Below, one piece after another: positions 30,410-42,247 of a stretch of 64,000 nt of DNA. The position numbers and the translations under genes were made by a program. This DNA is from Pseudopyrenochaeta lycopersici (taxonomy: Eukaryota; Ascomycota; Dothideomycetes; Pleosporales; Pseudopyrenochaetaceae). The notes beneath the pieces were generated by a model, which saw only the letters and a program-made list of their open reading frames with translations, was not told the DNA's origin and did not search any database. Numbering within the stretch: position 1 is the first letter of the stretch; each line of letters opens with the position of its first letter. Location: NCBI GenBank assembly GCA_003313425.1, contig NHZP01000064.1, forward strand, positions 205,580 through 269,579. Direction: 5' to 3'.

Positions 30410-32509
30410 TTATTTGACGAGAATGTCTGCCTCAAGCACTCGGCAGAATACAAGCTCCCCTCTTGCTCTGCCGTGTCTGCGGCCATTCCGACACCCGAAG
30501 AAGTCCTCCCTGCTAAACAATTAGCTCGGCTCCCACAAGTGCCCGCTCTAAAACCTACCACAACTCAGGACCTCACGGCACGCGTTGAGGGGGCGAATCG
30601 GGATCAACTACAACGCGACCTTGACCTGACTCCCGCTGAGCTCCAACAAGTCCTTGACCTAGCCGCCAACCCCATAGAGCCAGTCAACCTTGAACAGAAC
30701 CCCAAACGTCACCGCTCGGCCACAGGGGGCGCCAAAGAAAATGAAATCAACTGCCTTGAGGTCCTCAATCAACCGTGGGCTTTCCTAGAAGACATGAAAG
30801 ACCGCATCCACCAACTCGACCTCCCTCCACTGCCGTCCTTCCCACTACTTGAACAATGCAGACCTAGGAGTTGCCGACAGCTAGCTATAGAAGCCTTCCA
30901 TGCCGCCGTGTCCTTTGACAACAACGATCTCGAAGCATACGGCAATACAGTCCAAGGCCAGCTGCCTGAACCCCTTGAACCTCAAACCTACGAGCAGGGA
31001 ATAAAAGGTCCATATCGAGACCATTAGATTAAGACAATGCAAGAAGAAATGAAATCCCTAAGCCTCAATTGCACATGGGACGAAGTTCCTAAGACCCAGT
31101 AGATGAACGTACTCAGTGGCAAATGGGTATACAAGATAAAGCGAGGCCCTGACTGCGAAATCAGCAGATTTAAGGCTCGTTGGGTCGTCCGCGGGTTTGA
31201 GCAACAACAAGGCATCGACTTCTCAGAAACCTTTGCGTCAGTAGTACGACAGAAAACCTACCGCGTGCTGTTCGCACTGGCAGCCATTCATGACTGGGAA
31301 ACTGAGCAAATGGACGTTAAAACCGCCTTCCTCTACGGGCCTATTGACACCGAAGTCTTTGTAGAGCTCCCCACTGGATTCACCAAGAACGGAACAGTCT
31401 GCCGACTACGGAAGGCCCTGTACGGTCTGAAGCAAGGCCCAAGAATCTGGTACCAAACACTCCAGAAAGCGCTACAAGAGATGGGGTTTAAGAGGTCAGC
31501 ATACGACGAGGCCGTTTTCTTGAACGGAGACACCATCCTGGTAGTCTACGTCGACGACATGCTACTGTTTAGCCCCGACAAGGAACGCATTCAACACACC
31601 AAGAATCAACTACACTCGCGATTCGAAATGAGCGACGAAGGACCCTGTAAACACTTCCTAGGCATGCAGATCTACCGAGATAGGGAGAACCGGAAGATCC
31701 GCCTAAGCCACAGCACCTACCTACGAAAGGTACTCACACGCCTAGGCCTTGACAACCTCAAGAAGAACGCAGTGCCAATGAACCCCGGGATGTTCTACAA
31801 GCCACCTGAGGACAACTACATCTGCGAGAAGAGATTACGCTACGACTACTAATCTCTGATTGGCTCTTTAATGTTCGGCATGATCGGAAGCCGACTAGAC
31901 CTAGCCTACCCAGTATCTCTGCTGAGCCGGTTCATGGTTAACCCTACACAACAGCACTATGACGTGGCAAAGAAGATGCTGCGATACGTCTCTGGAACCC
32001 TAGACCTTGCACTAGAATTCGACGGTAATAAGGACCAAGAGATTATAGGATAGTGCGATGCTGAGTGGGGATCCGACTGTACTGACAGCGTTTCGACAGA
32101 ATGCTATATCTTCACTCTAGCAGGAGGTGCAGTCAGCTGGAAGAGCCGGAAGCAATCTGTAGTGTCGGTCTCTAGTACGGAGTCTGAGTATATGGCGCTG
32201 TTTATGGCAAGTTTAGAAGCAGCCTATCTCAAGGGACTGCTGGAAGAGCTTGGATATCTGGTTAGTCAAGGCATACTAATCTGCAGTGATAACTGAGGAG
32301 CCAAAGACTTGGTCGACAACGCCAAGCACTATGAACGCACAAAGCATATCTGGATACGATACCATAAAACCTGGGAGCTTCAAGCCGATGGCACCGTCAG
32401 AATCAAATGGGTGCCACGGGAAGAGAACATGGCGGACATGGGAACCAAGGCATTACCACGCGAGCTACTAGAACGCTGGCGACTAGCCGTAGGCCTCGTG
32501 CCGCGCTAA
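30410..32509 (+). pseudogene. Copia D pol fragment (linker, RT, RNase H)
   Basis: One frame with a few stops: TAG at 31025, TAG near 31100 (before the RT start), TAA near 31850, TAG near 32051 and TGA near 32296. RT is nearly complete: KWVYKIKRGPD, QMDVKTAFLYG, KALYGLKQGPRIWY, VVYVDDMLLFS. RNase H follows, with SVSSTESEYMAL and the KHYERTKHIWIRYH tail. The stops fall at expected Trp or Gln positions, for example the TGA after SDN. Dead by nonsense and 5' truncation. Confidence 0.85.
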
Positions 32510-32624
32510 CCACGACCCTTGCTGCTACTCTTTTTCTTCCTTGGATGACTTGAGAAGTTTTTTAATGAGAGCAGCATATGTACGGTTGTCTCTTCCACCT
32601 TTACGGGCTCTGTCTGAGGGGGCG

Positions 32625-32965
32625 TGTTGGGATAACATAAACAAACAGACCCCTGCTAGCGCAACCTTTATATGTAGCACTCGGCCGACTAGATGTGACG
32701 GACACCTCGGACAATAATGAAGACAATACCTATCATGTCGATAGTCTCCTCTCCTCATCGTGCCGAGGAGCCTATAAATCCAACAAGCTTTGCCCTGCCA
32801 GCGGCGGCCTGCCCTCTGATTGGCCCAGGAGTTCTCAGGAATTCTTAGGAGTTCTTAGCGTGTTCAAGTTAGGTATAGGCAGGTAATCAAAGCTTGCCGG
32901 AGTGTCTGATTCATGAGATAAATGTAAATCTACGGTTTGGACTACCCCACACTTCAGACACAACA
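32625..32965 (+). repeat. 3' LTR of Copia D
   Basis: Starts TGTTGGGATAAC after the polypurine tract and ends CAGACACAACA, with complementary TGTTG/CAACA ends. The 3' boundary is judged from this alone, since the 5' LTR is absent. Confidence 0.6.
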
Positions 32966-33428
32966 CCAATCAATACAACGCTGCAGCTTATTATCATTAT
33001 CTCAACTTTCATCGTTTTAGCACGTTCAGTGCGACACGAGTTTATGGACTGTGTAACGGGCTGGGCCTATGTCCGAGGCTGCGCCATCGTGCACAGATAT
33101 ACGGCTCGTGCGGGTGGCTCGCGCTCGTGAACTTTATATAATCTCGCGTGGCACCTAGTCCTCCAGTTCCTAGAGACCGCCCACAGGTATCACTTAAGCT
33201 CGGCAGCGGCGTGCTCAACAGGTAGAACCACGAGAAACACAGCAAATCAACTGCAGCTTGAGTATGTTACATTAGACTTACTTTCAATTTCTATATTATA
33301 CATAATAAAACGTAATCAGGAGTTCCTGTGCGGTAATTGTTAAGCAGGATTCCAGAGTAACATTAGAGTAGGCGAAGTTGATGGACCTAAAGCCGCCAGA
33401 AAACAAAGTGGCAATGATTTGATATCTT
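32966..33428. other. No gene recognised
   Basis: Between Copia D and the 3' end of the beta-lactamase gene. GC-rich stretches near 33060-33130 were checked for a tRNA-like cloverleaf without success. Confidence 0.4.
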
Positions 33429-34848
33429 CTATTTGCGAAGAGCGGCGTACAACTCCCTTTCCAATCTGCTCCACAATTCTTTGGTGTCTGGGTCGCCGGC
33501 CCAGATCTGAGTGAAGAAAAACATCGCAACTCCGTTCACACGATCAAGAAGCTACGAAATCCAGAGATGTCAGTATGACAGAAGCAATAGTTGGGTATTC
33601 ATCCGGACTAGACAACTTACCCAATTTGGATTGCTGAGTCCGTCCCAAGCCATGGCACCAGCTGGACGACCACCCGGAAAATCGCTGGTCGTGACAAGTC
33701 CTCCTAGGGCATGGTCGACTGTGACATCCTTAGGTATTTCAGGCATTAGCCATACGCCACGCGCTTCCTCCAGTGCGGCTTTGCCGCCCTCGCTCAACTG
33801 CGGCTTCACAAGCTCCTCAATCGTCTTCCCTTTAAGTAGTGTACCATCGTCGCTAAGCAGAGCGGCCAAGAAATTCGCATAATCTTCTGCGTTGGAAAAT
33901 AAGCCTCCCCCTCCCGCTTCGTTTATGGCTGGGACGGGATAGTAATGGCTATCGGCAATGAGTTTGCTACCAGGCCCATTTTCACGCTTCCCCATATCCA
34001 GCAAAAGATATGATTCATGCTTTTCGGGATGGAAGGTTGTGTTCTTCATTCCTAACGGCGTCCAAATGACTTCGTCAAAGTAGTCTCCCAACGATTTGCC
34101 GCTTACTTTCTCGACAACCTTTCCTGCCCAATCAATGCCCGGACTATAGCTCCAACTGGCCCCAGGCTGGAAGATCATTGGACGATCCCAGTCAGTTTTC
34201 TACGATAACAAAGTCAGTTTCTAATCACTTCTTGCAAGCTTCAGTGTCTACTCACAAAATCGCCAGTAAAATGATCAAATGTTGCCGACTGGTTGTTGTC
34301 AATGCACCAGTGCGCAAGTGATGGAGTCATGAAAGGGTAGGTAAAACCGGCTGAGTGTGATAATAAGCGCCTATGTACTTATGTGAGCGGGATGTGCGTA
34401 CTCGTGGAAGACGCACCGAGGCTCCATAAATACCTCAGCGTTATGTTTTCTTTTAGGGGCACGAATTCCGCGTTTTTGGTTTCACCGTCGTATGCAACCA
34501 AGATTTCTTTTCTGCGAAGCTCCGGAAGAATGTCGGCTACGTCGTCATCCAGGCCAACTAAGCCTTCCTGGACCATGTGCAACGCGGCAACAGCCGTCAT
34601 TAACTTAGTTGTGGACGCCATCCATCCTGGGGTCGATATGGTCATTGGCTCATCTGAATTGAATGAACGCCGTCCATGTGCGCCAGAGTAAATTGTGTTT
34701 CCTGCAAAGCATTGGTTAGCTATCAACGCGGCTCTTGGGGCCCGCGTGAGGGATGCAAACCAGCTTTGTCAATTACAATGCAGCTCACACCGAGGAATTT
34801 CCCGCTGGAGACTGCCTCCTGCAGCACAGAATCTATCGCTGAGCTCAT
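33429..34848 (-). CDS. Beta-lactamase-family serine hydrolase, 390 aa, five exons, intact
   Basis: Exons 34761-34848, 34434-34701, 34256-34370, 33621-34199 and 33429-33551 join at four GT-AG introns of 59, 63, 56 and 69 nt to give 391 codons without a stop. The catalytic Ser-x-x-Lys motif is in MASTTKLMT and the Tyr motif in WSYSPGIDW. Later blocks (GGGGLFSNAEDYANFL, GAMAWDGL) are typical of fungal class-C-like esterases and transesterases, the family that includes LovD. No signal peptide is evident from ATG 34848; an upstream in-frame ATG at 34914 would add 22 residues. Substrate is unknown; roles in detoxification or acyl transfer to a metabolite are inferences. It stands alone between transposons. 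Confidence 0.85.
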
Positions 34849-36656
34849 CGGTCGCAGATAGGTTCGCGAGCAGAATGTTTGCCTGGCTACTGTCTGAAAT
34901 ATGTGAGGTTGCAATTAAAATCCAGTGTTTTCTAACAAAGTGCAATGTATCTTTCTTATAACGTGAACGATATACGAGCGATGCGGGCAAGTGCACCGGA
35001 TCTGTCGAAGGTCCGGCCTATCGTCGGTTATTGCAAAACTCAAATCATGCTTGTGGTCTCAAATCTTCGTATGAGCCGAGGTGCAGACATAATTCACGGA
35101 AAGAGGCGGGAGTTGGTTCCAGTACTGTCTCGATTCCAACTGCAAATTTCTCATAATCTCACATAGTGGTGTTGGTTGACGAATGCCAGCACCGTAGGTC
35201 ATTGTTTCTTTATCCGTTTTTGCGTAGTAGAGATCTATGTTTAAAGGAAAAGATCTTTTTATCTTGCTACTATACACCAAAACATAAGATGGCTTTTACT
35301 GTCCACGTCTCCAGTCTATTACTAGTTGCTGTAGAGTCTACCCGGCCACTCCATTAACGACATAGCCAAAAGTCGGCCCAAAAGCCAGCCCAAGGCCTCC
35401 AAGCCAGCAATCTATCAGCCCTCAGCTACAGCTAGGATCAGAGTTGCCCTGAAATTCGACAAGAGAAAGTGTGAAGATTGGACTAGAGGACTAAAGGGTT
35501 CCGAGCGGAGACGGTTCCAGGTGGAGAGGGCCGTACAGACTGCCCAAATAGGCACTGGTCGAGGCTCGGAAATGGTTGGAGCCGGTCCGAGCGAGCTATC
35601 TCGCTTTCTCGGAGGAGCGATGAACGGCACGACCGTCACGGAGATTACGTCGGCAGCAGCCAATTCCCGTCGTCAGGGCTTAGTGGAGTTTAGCACGGAG
35701 TTAACTACCTAGCCTTGCTAACCCATTTTAGCTAGTGAAACACATGCCCGAGTACCCAGAGAGATCCGGAATTTCGCACGGCGTATAGCCCGCGTCACGT
35801 ATACTAGATAGTCGTGATTATTCGCTCGCCAGTCGGCGCCAACAAGAAAAGCGTGCGGGACACACCCAAGATCTGAACTCCATGCAGGTCATCCAGATCT
35901 TATAATGACCGGCCTCGGTGTTACAATTAGGTCCAGGATATTTGGCCGGGCAAAATAGTTATTCGGCCGGGCAATCCATACTATACGCCCGTGCTAAAAT
36001 AACGTAATTCACAAGCGAATCGTTCACAGAATGTTTGGCATCCACCACCCCATCTCCACCCACTACCATGCCACCAAAACGTGTTATCGCGGTGCGTGGA
36101 AGCGGCTGGAGTGCGCCTTGGGGGAAGGTCATCTCGATTCTACGGTGGACTTTGGTAAACGTTCTGTATACCCTATCTGAGACCGTTGATTTGCGAGAGG
36201 GTTTAATAGTAGTCGGCCTTGACGCTTTTGTGAATAGGGTACTGAGTTCAATATAACTCTGATGTGCCAGAAAGGCATGGCGCGGCGAGCCCTGCTCGGT
36301 TAATTGAAGACACCGGAACATCTAATCGGTTGAGTGCTACATATAAAGATGGCGCTAGCAGGGGTCTGTCTGTTTATGTAATCCTAACAAGCGCGTCAAC
36401 TACGCGTTGACTAGTAATAATGCGCAACTCCTCCCCGAAGGTCTGCGACTCTGAGATTGTATTTATAGTTCTGCGTTGTTGTTAGGATAGTTTAGTAATA
36501 TTTTTAGGTACTTTAGGCATTTTTATAGGTCGTGATTTAGTTTGTAGGCGTTTTATTATTGTTGCTGCATGAGGAAGATTGAGGTGTTTTGGTGACTTGC
36601 CTATACCCGACTGGGCAGGTAGCCTGTCTAAAACACTAAAAAATCGCCTGTAACGT
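34849..36656. other. 1.8-kb region without a recognised gene
   Basis: The longest open stretch is 35336-35712 (plus), about 125 codons without an early ATG, lysine-rich then Ser/Gly/Thr-rich (LSRFLGGAMNGTTVTEITSA). I cannot place it. Opposed short ORFs at 35959-36321 (minus) and 36035-36256 (plus) overlap each other and are unsupported. The left part should include the beta-lactamase promoter. Confidence 0.4.
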
Positions 36657-36817
36657 TGTCAGAATTTAATAAATGTTTTGGTCAGAAGGGATAAGAATTA
36701 ATTGTGTTCTGTCTGTACCTTTCTACTATAGCTCCTCTGCTTCCGGAGGTTCCGTAGATCGCAATAGTTATCAGTCCTACTATTTATCGCTCTTTCCTTG
36801 TATTTAACAATCTGACA
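36657..36817 (-). repeat. Left (3') LTR of the chimeric element
   Basis: 161 bp, TGTCAGAATTTAATAAATG to CAATCTGACA, followed by CACCCCCTCAGCTTA (reverse polypurine tract). It matches the solo LTR at 45687-45849 in reverse complement. Confidence 0.85.
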
Positions 36818-36829
36818 CACCCCCTCAGC

Positions 36830-39800
36830 TTAGAGTAATCTTCTAAGCTGACACAAACTTATATCTTATGCGATTATCAGATCCTCTATCTAAGTTTGTA
36901 TGTCTTCGAGTTTTAACTCTTTTGCTAAGGCCGGTTTCTTGTTTACCAGTCCTAATTAATTAAGAAAGTTCTTCTATTTGTTTAAGGGCAGCGCTTTAGT
37001 AAGTCTATCTGCTATCATTTGCGAGGACTTTACGTATTTAACTTACATTCGTCTAAGCAATACTTCCTGTCGTAGCCAGTAGTTATAGATGTCTACATGT
37101 CGAAGTTTGGTTTGAAGTTTTGCAATCTCTTCCGTAACAAGTCAAATTGTCTGTGTATTATCGCATTGAATTGTAATAGTCGACTCCAGCAATAATATCT
37201 GTAGCTCCTTAAGAAGTCGCGAAGTAAAGATAGCTTCCTTTACTACTTAGGAGAGTGCGAGCAGTTCTGCCTCAGTCGTTGAGGTAGTAACCGTGTCCTG
37301 TTTACTTACTCTCCAGGTAATAAGACCACCAAATAGCTTAATCACATAACCTTGCAAACTCTTTCTATCAACTGTATTATCGGCAAATAATGCGTCGCTG
37401 GCTACTTTAAGCTTGTCGCCTCCTCCCAATTGGAGTGCTCTTGATTTTGTCGCTGCAAGGTAGAGCAGGACTCTGTCAGCAGCCTCTTAATGCTCCGTGC
37501 CAGGGTTAACAAGGAAGCGTGCAAGGCGCGATGTTACGAAGGCGATATCTGGTCGTGTTGTAACAGCGGCAAATAGTAAGGAGCCAATCTTACGCTAGTA
37601 TTTATTGACTTCTAACAGTAATGCTAATCCCTCGCGCGGCTGGAGTTTAACGCTTGCCATTAGGATATCATGTCAGACATCTTTCCTATCTGCAAGTCTA
37701 CTAATTTTGTCGGCATAGGCTAACTAGGAGAGTTGAATTAATCGTTGTTCTTAGTCTCTGATAACTTCTACGCCGAGGAACTATTGCAGGTCTTCTCCAC
37801 CTATAAAGGTGTATCTTTCTTGAAGAGCCTTGATAGCTTGTTAAGCTTCTACCTCCTTCTTCTGGTAATAGGCTAAGATAATGTCATCGACGTAAAAGAA
37901 GATGATAATGCCATCCTTGATCATGCAGCAGGCCTCATGTGGCACTTGTTTGAAGCCTAGTTTAGTAAGGGTTAAGACGAATTCTTTCTGCTATAGGAGC
38001 GGTAAAATTCGAAGACCGTAAAGTGCCTTTTTAAGCTTAAGGATCGTTCCGGGCTTCTGGTATCCTCGTGGCATTCTTATGTAGATTTCTGTCAGATATA
38101 AGGAGAAGCTCAGAAGTACTGCATAGGAAAGAGCGATAAATAGTAGGACCGATAACTATTGCTAATCGACGGAACCTCCGGAAGCAGAGGAGATATAGAA
38201 GAAAGCAGGAGACAGAACTCAAAATGAACACAATCATAATCAACACACAATCGATTTATCGCAATCATTAATTCTGCAAAGCGTATTTCAGCATTTCATC
38301 TGACAATTTCTCTATCTATGGTTGCATGCACGAATGTGTTAGTAACGTCGTACTGTTTAAGTTCAAGGTTGAACTTGGCAGTGGTTGCCATGAGCATTCG
38401 AAAAGACCTACTGGCTAAAGTGGCTGCGTATGTGTCTTGTGACGTAATGTTTTGTTGCTAATCGCCACGAACGACTAGTCGTGCTTTGCATTTAATAAGG
38501 CGATAGTGTTTGTCTAATTTATAGGTATACACCTACATGCAGTCTAATATTTGGTGACCTCTCTGTTTAATAGGAGTGATTGGCACTTTAGCCTAGGACT
38601 TCATTTGTTTATAGCTCCTTAGGTGTTCTCGTTCTGCTTCCTTGAATATTTCGTGCAGAGGATAATCTTTAAGCTTTAAGTAGGTTGTCGGCAGAGGTGG
38701 CGATTAGTTTCGGTAAGGCTTTACCCCCTTTGCTAGTATTCTCTTCAGCTGTGCCTTGTTAATGGGCTTGCCTTCGTGTTCCCCTACGTGCCCTGCTTGA
38801 GTGCTGGCTATAAATGCTGCTGCCCATGGTTCTGTTTTTAACGAGCCCTACGTCGTCGTGCTATTAGCTTCAGGTTCGTTAGTCTACGCCTGGCTAAGGA
38901 GAGCTATAGGTAGCGGAGTGTCTAGCGGCGTTAGGTATAAGTCTATCGCTTTTCTACTTCAGCAACCTCTTAACTTTTGACCTTGTAGACTTGAACTCTC
39001 TCCTATTATTATATCGTCTTCGTAGAATAACCTAGTCTCAGGCTGTCCCTGTCGCGGTGGTGTAGGCAGTTCAATCGTTTTCACCCACGTTGCAATCTCC
39101 TGCAGGGTATTATGCATAAGGTTATCTATCAGGTCTTCCGTTTTGCCGCTAAACACTACGCTTTCGTTAAAGACTACGTCTCTTGTGCTAATAACTTTAG
39201 CTAGTGACGGGATCCAAACTTAGTAGATGTTTGTAGATTAATAGCTAATAAGATAGCTAACCTAAGCTTTTGGATCTAAGCGTTGCAGTCGCGACTTTCC
39301 TCAGTAGGTATCGTCGGTCATTGCAAATGCCTTGCAGCTAATGCTTTAAGATAAGCTTAGTTTGGTTTCTGTAGTCTAGTGATAATACTATTCATAGCAG
39401 CGACCCTTGTAAAGAATACCTCGTATAGGCTTTTCTAGCGGTTGGAGTAGTTCGGCGTTCTATTGTAAAGGTATATTACCGCTCTTGTAATTTCTGGCCA
39501 TAGTTCCTAGGGAAGATTAGCATCCAGCTGTATTGTACGTGCCTTTTCTTTTATTACACCCCCTGAGCGTTCTCCTCCGCTATTCTGTGATTGGGTATTA
39601 GGAGCAGAAGGCTCGACCTTTATGCCTTTAGACGTGCACCATCTCTTAACTTCTGGCTTAACGGTTACTATCTCGTTATCCGTCTTAATCACTTTTACAG
39701 AAATACTAAATTGCGTATATAGGAAGTAAGTGAAATTATCTAGTAATTGAATAATAGATTGTGCTGGTCTGTTGTCGGTGAAGTAGAAATCCCAGTTATA

Positions 39801-41909
39801 TGCTGAGAATCGGTTAGTGATAAGTATTTGGCTCTTTTCCTTTGAGTAGCTTCTAACTTCGTAGTCGTGAAAGTCGATCGCGATTCGTTCTCCCGGCCCT
39901 TCTTCGCTTAGTTAAGGTTCTCTGCAGATCCTGCGCTTTGATTTGGCTCTCCTACATGCGTCGCACTCGACTGTAGTGACGCCTTTAATACGCACCCCCT
40001 CAGATTGTTGGACGAGGTGTTCGATCGCTGCGGGCCCTAGATGCCCTAGGCGCTTATGCTATAGTATTGTACTTACTCTTTCTAGCGCCCGCTTGGTTCG
40101 AGAGTTGAATCGGGTGTGAAAGCTACTGTCGTTTGCATCTGATTGCTCGAGTACCTATTAGTCGTGTGCTTCCGTCAGGTATGCGATGATTGAGTTGTCC
40201 CATCTCTTCAACGTTGTAGGTTCATTCTTATTATCCTACCAAATTCCTTGCCGTCTGAGTAGTCTAAATAAGACGAGGTTGTATAGAATCTCCGGGCAGA
40301 AGGCAACGTTCTCTAATCGGAGTATCTCTGTGCCATATAGTGACTTGACTTTGATATGTACGGTGCCATACCCTTTAATCTATATTCGTGCGTTGCCTGT
40401 CCACACGCAGTTACTGGGGATAGGTGGACGGAGGTAAGTTAGGCGTTGCGCTATGTTGCAGATGTGTATCGTCGCGCCCGAATCGAGGATAAATGCATTC
40501 TTTAGCGGATACGGTTAGTTCTTTATTAAGAACACTGACGCGGTATACGCAGCTCTGATTATTAATATAACTCTTCCCTCTAGTTAATCTTTTATAACTT
40601 CGGGTGTTGGTGTTTGCGAATTCTTAATCAGCGGCGTCTTTGATCGTTAGCGCTTTGAGTCTAATAATTTGATTAGCTCTAGGTCATACTTTCTTTTGTA
40701 CTCAACGAGTTTGGCTATTCTTGAATCTAGTGTAAACCACGCAGGTGCCTTATCTTCATTTAGATAGAAACAATCGAAAAGATTGTGGCGCTGTTCACAA
40801 GCATAGCATGTTGTGCCTCTAACTGCCGCCGTATCCTCTAGAGAGGAATGCTTAGATCTGGTGCTAATTTGCCTAAATTTGCGTTTTCCCTGGGTTCTAC
40901 CACAGTTCTTGCCCCGTAAGGCTGATAATGCTTCTTTAGCTACACCAGAGGCGTCCCTCTGTGCGCCCTAGTCGGATTTACCGCCAGCGGGGTATGCAGC
41001 ATCTCTAGCAGCAAAAGCGCTCTTCTGCTTGCCCTTTTGTGGGTAGGAGCAGCTCATATGTTCCCAGAAGAGTTTCATTATTTCTTTTCTGTCATGGTCT
41101 GGGTCACCTCTAGTCACCTGGCTAGAGAAGGCAGTCACCCACATAGGTGCTACCTTTTCCACTGCCGACAAAAAATCTTGTATAATATCTTTATTATGTT
41201 GTACCTCCGCGACTCCTTCGGTCTCAGCGTCAGTTACTGCTTGATCGTATTCGGCAAGCCAGATATCCCAGTTTACTGGGGTCCTTATTGGCTTCAATGC
41301 ATTGTGATATCTTGTTCGTGCTCGTTAGCGTTCTTCGAGTGGGTTAATTCCTACTGTCCTTCGGATATCAATAATCTATCAGCGAATCGTGGTACCAGGG
41401 AGGCAGCAGTTGCGCTGAATGTGCGCTGATACTGTACTCTAAATGTGTGTTACAAGTAACCGATAGTTAGCCCGTTCTCTGTCGTATTTCTTCTCGTCAA
41501 TCTTATAGGCTTCGAGCTATACCTTGTAGTCGTCTCAATTAGCCTTATATGTTTCCTAGCTTTCAGGTAATAAGTCTAATAGTTTCGTTAGTGTAGCTGA
41601 GGTTGCATCAGTTCGGGACGGGTTTGATCTTATTGTCTAGCTTGATAATCTAACCTGGTTACTTCAAGAGTTTGACGACGCGCTGGGTGCCTGTCGTTGG
41701 ACTACAGCTGGTACGTAGTCAGCTAATCGTGGTAGGACCGGGAGGATCGGTTCTAGTAAAGGTTCTCTACTTCTATCAGGGTCTGCGATTGCCTATACGT
41801 TGTAGAACTCCGCTTTTGCTTTTAGTTGTAGTAACTATGGCGTGTAGTTCGTGTAGTTGGTGAGAATGATCGTAGCATCGCGTACGCCGGTAATATTTGC
41901 GTAAGACAT
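36830..41909 (-). pseudogene. Copia gag-pol of the chimeric element, heavily degraded
   Basis: From ATG 41909 the minus strand gives the same degraded gag, integrase and RT/RNase H as element B. Short open pieces include 41297-40968 (gag, NWDIWLAEYDQAVTDAE), 39692-39507 (integrase, with WCTSKGIKVEPSAPNTQSQ), 39156-38959 (linker) and 37429-37247 (RNase H). Dozens of stops occur, and a 216-bp LTR splits RT at 38090. Confidence 0.85.
38090..38305 (+). mobile_element. Solo LTR nested in the chimeric Copia, TSD ATTTC
   Basis: 216 bp, TGTCAGATATAAGGAG to ATCTGACA, with perfect ATTTC on both sides (38085-38089, 38306-38310). The uninterrupted sequence is seen in element B near 8445. Close relative of 17743-17959. 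Confidence 0.92.
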
Positions 41910-41946
41910 AGTCCTCGCTCGTTATAGGGTCAGTGAGACTCTTAAT

Positions 41947-42121
41947 TGTTAGAATTTAATGAATATTTTGGTCGTGATCGTGGATCAGAATTAATTATGT
42001 TGATTGTTGGTTTTGTTCTCTCTCCCTTTTAAACACAGATCTGATACATCGGTGATACATAGGTGATACCGTCCACGATGCAGTATTCGTATACTTTAGT
42101 TTTTATGCCTCTTATCTGACA
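41947..42121 (-). repeat. Right (5') LTR of the chimeric element, B type
   Basis: 175 bp, TGTTAGAATTTAATG to CTTATCTGACA, sharing most of its length with 12093-12267 but with several C/T and G/A differences. Confidence 0.85.
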
Positions 42122-42247
42122 CTACGACGTTCCTTGAGGTTATTAAAGAGGCGGGTTTGCAGAGCGTACTCGGCTTCTTTACATCAGATAACCACGGCTC
42201 AAACGACAAGATGCTACGCTTCATTGCACATGACGAGACGGTTATTA

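Larger units (their letters stand above)
30406..32965 (+). mobile_element. 3' half of a fourth Copia element (D)
   Basis: Starts abruptly at the Copia C LTR inside the integrase-RT linker (FDENV is the usual linker start) and runs through RT, RNase H, a polypurine tract (GAGGGGGCG, about 32616-32624) and a 3' LTR at 32625-32965 that begins TGTTGGG and ends ACAACA. Everything 5' of the linker is missing. Confidence 0.8.
36657..42121 (-). mobile_element. Chimeric Copia element related to B, with two unlike LTRs
   Basis: The interior is a second copy of the B-type coding region, but the left LTR (36657-36817, 161 bp) belongs to the family with the CTTCCGGAGGTTCC core, while the right LTR (41947-42121, 175 bp) is a B-type LTR. 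Flanks AACGT and CTACG do not match, and the right flank enters a hAT gene whose other half is not on the left. This points to recombination between two elements after insertion. A solo LTR is inserted inside at 38090-38305. Confidence 0.85.

Noticed and set aside
33050..33240. tRNA gene in the GC-rich block
   Set aside because: No cloverleaf with matching acceptor, D, anticodon and T arms could be drawn.
35336..35712. Protein-coding gene in the gap right of the beta-lactamase
   Set aside because: There is an open frame but no ATG near its start, no domain and no convincing splice partners, so it is listed only as an unassigned stretch.
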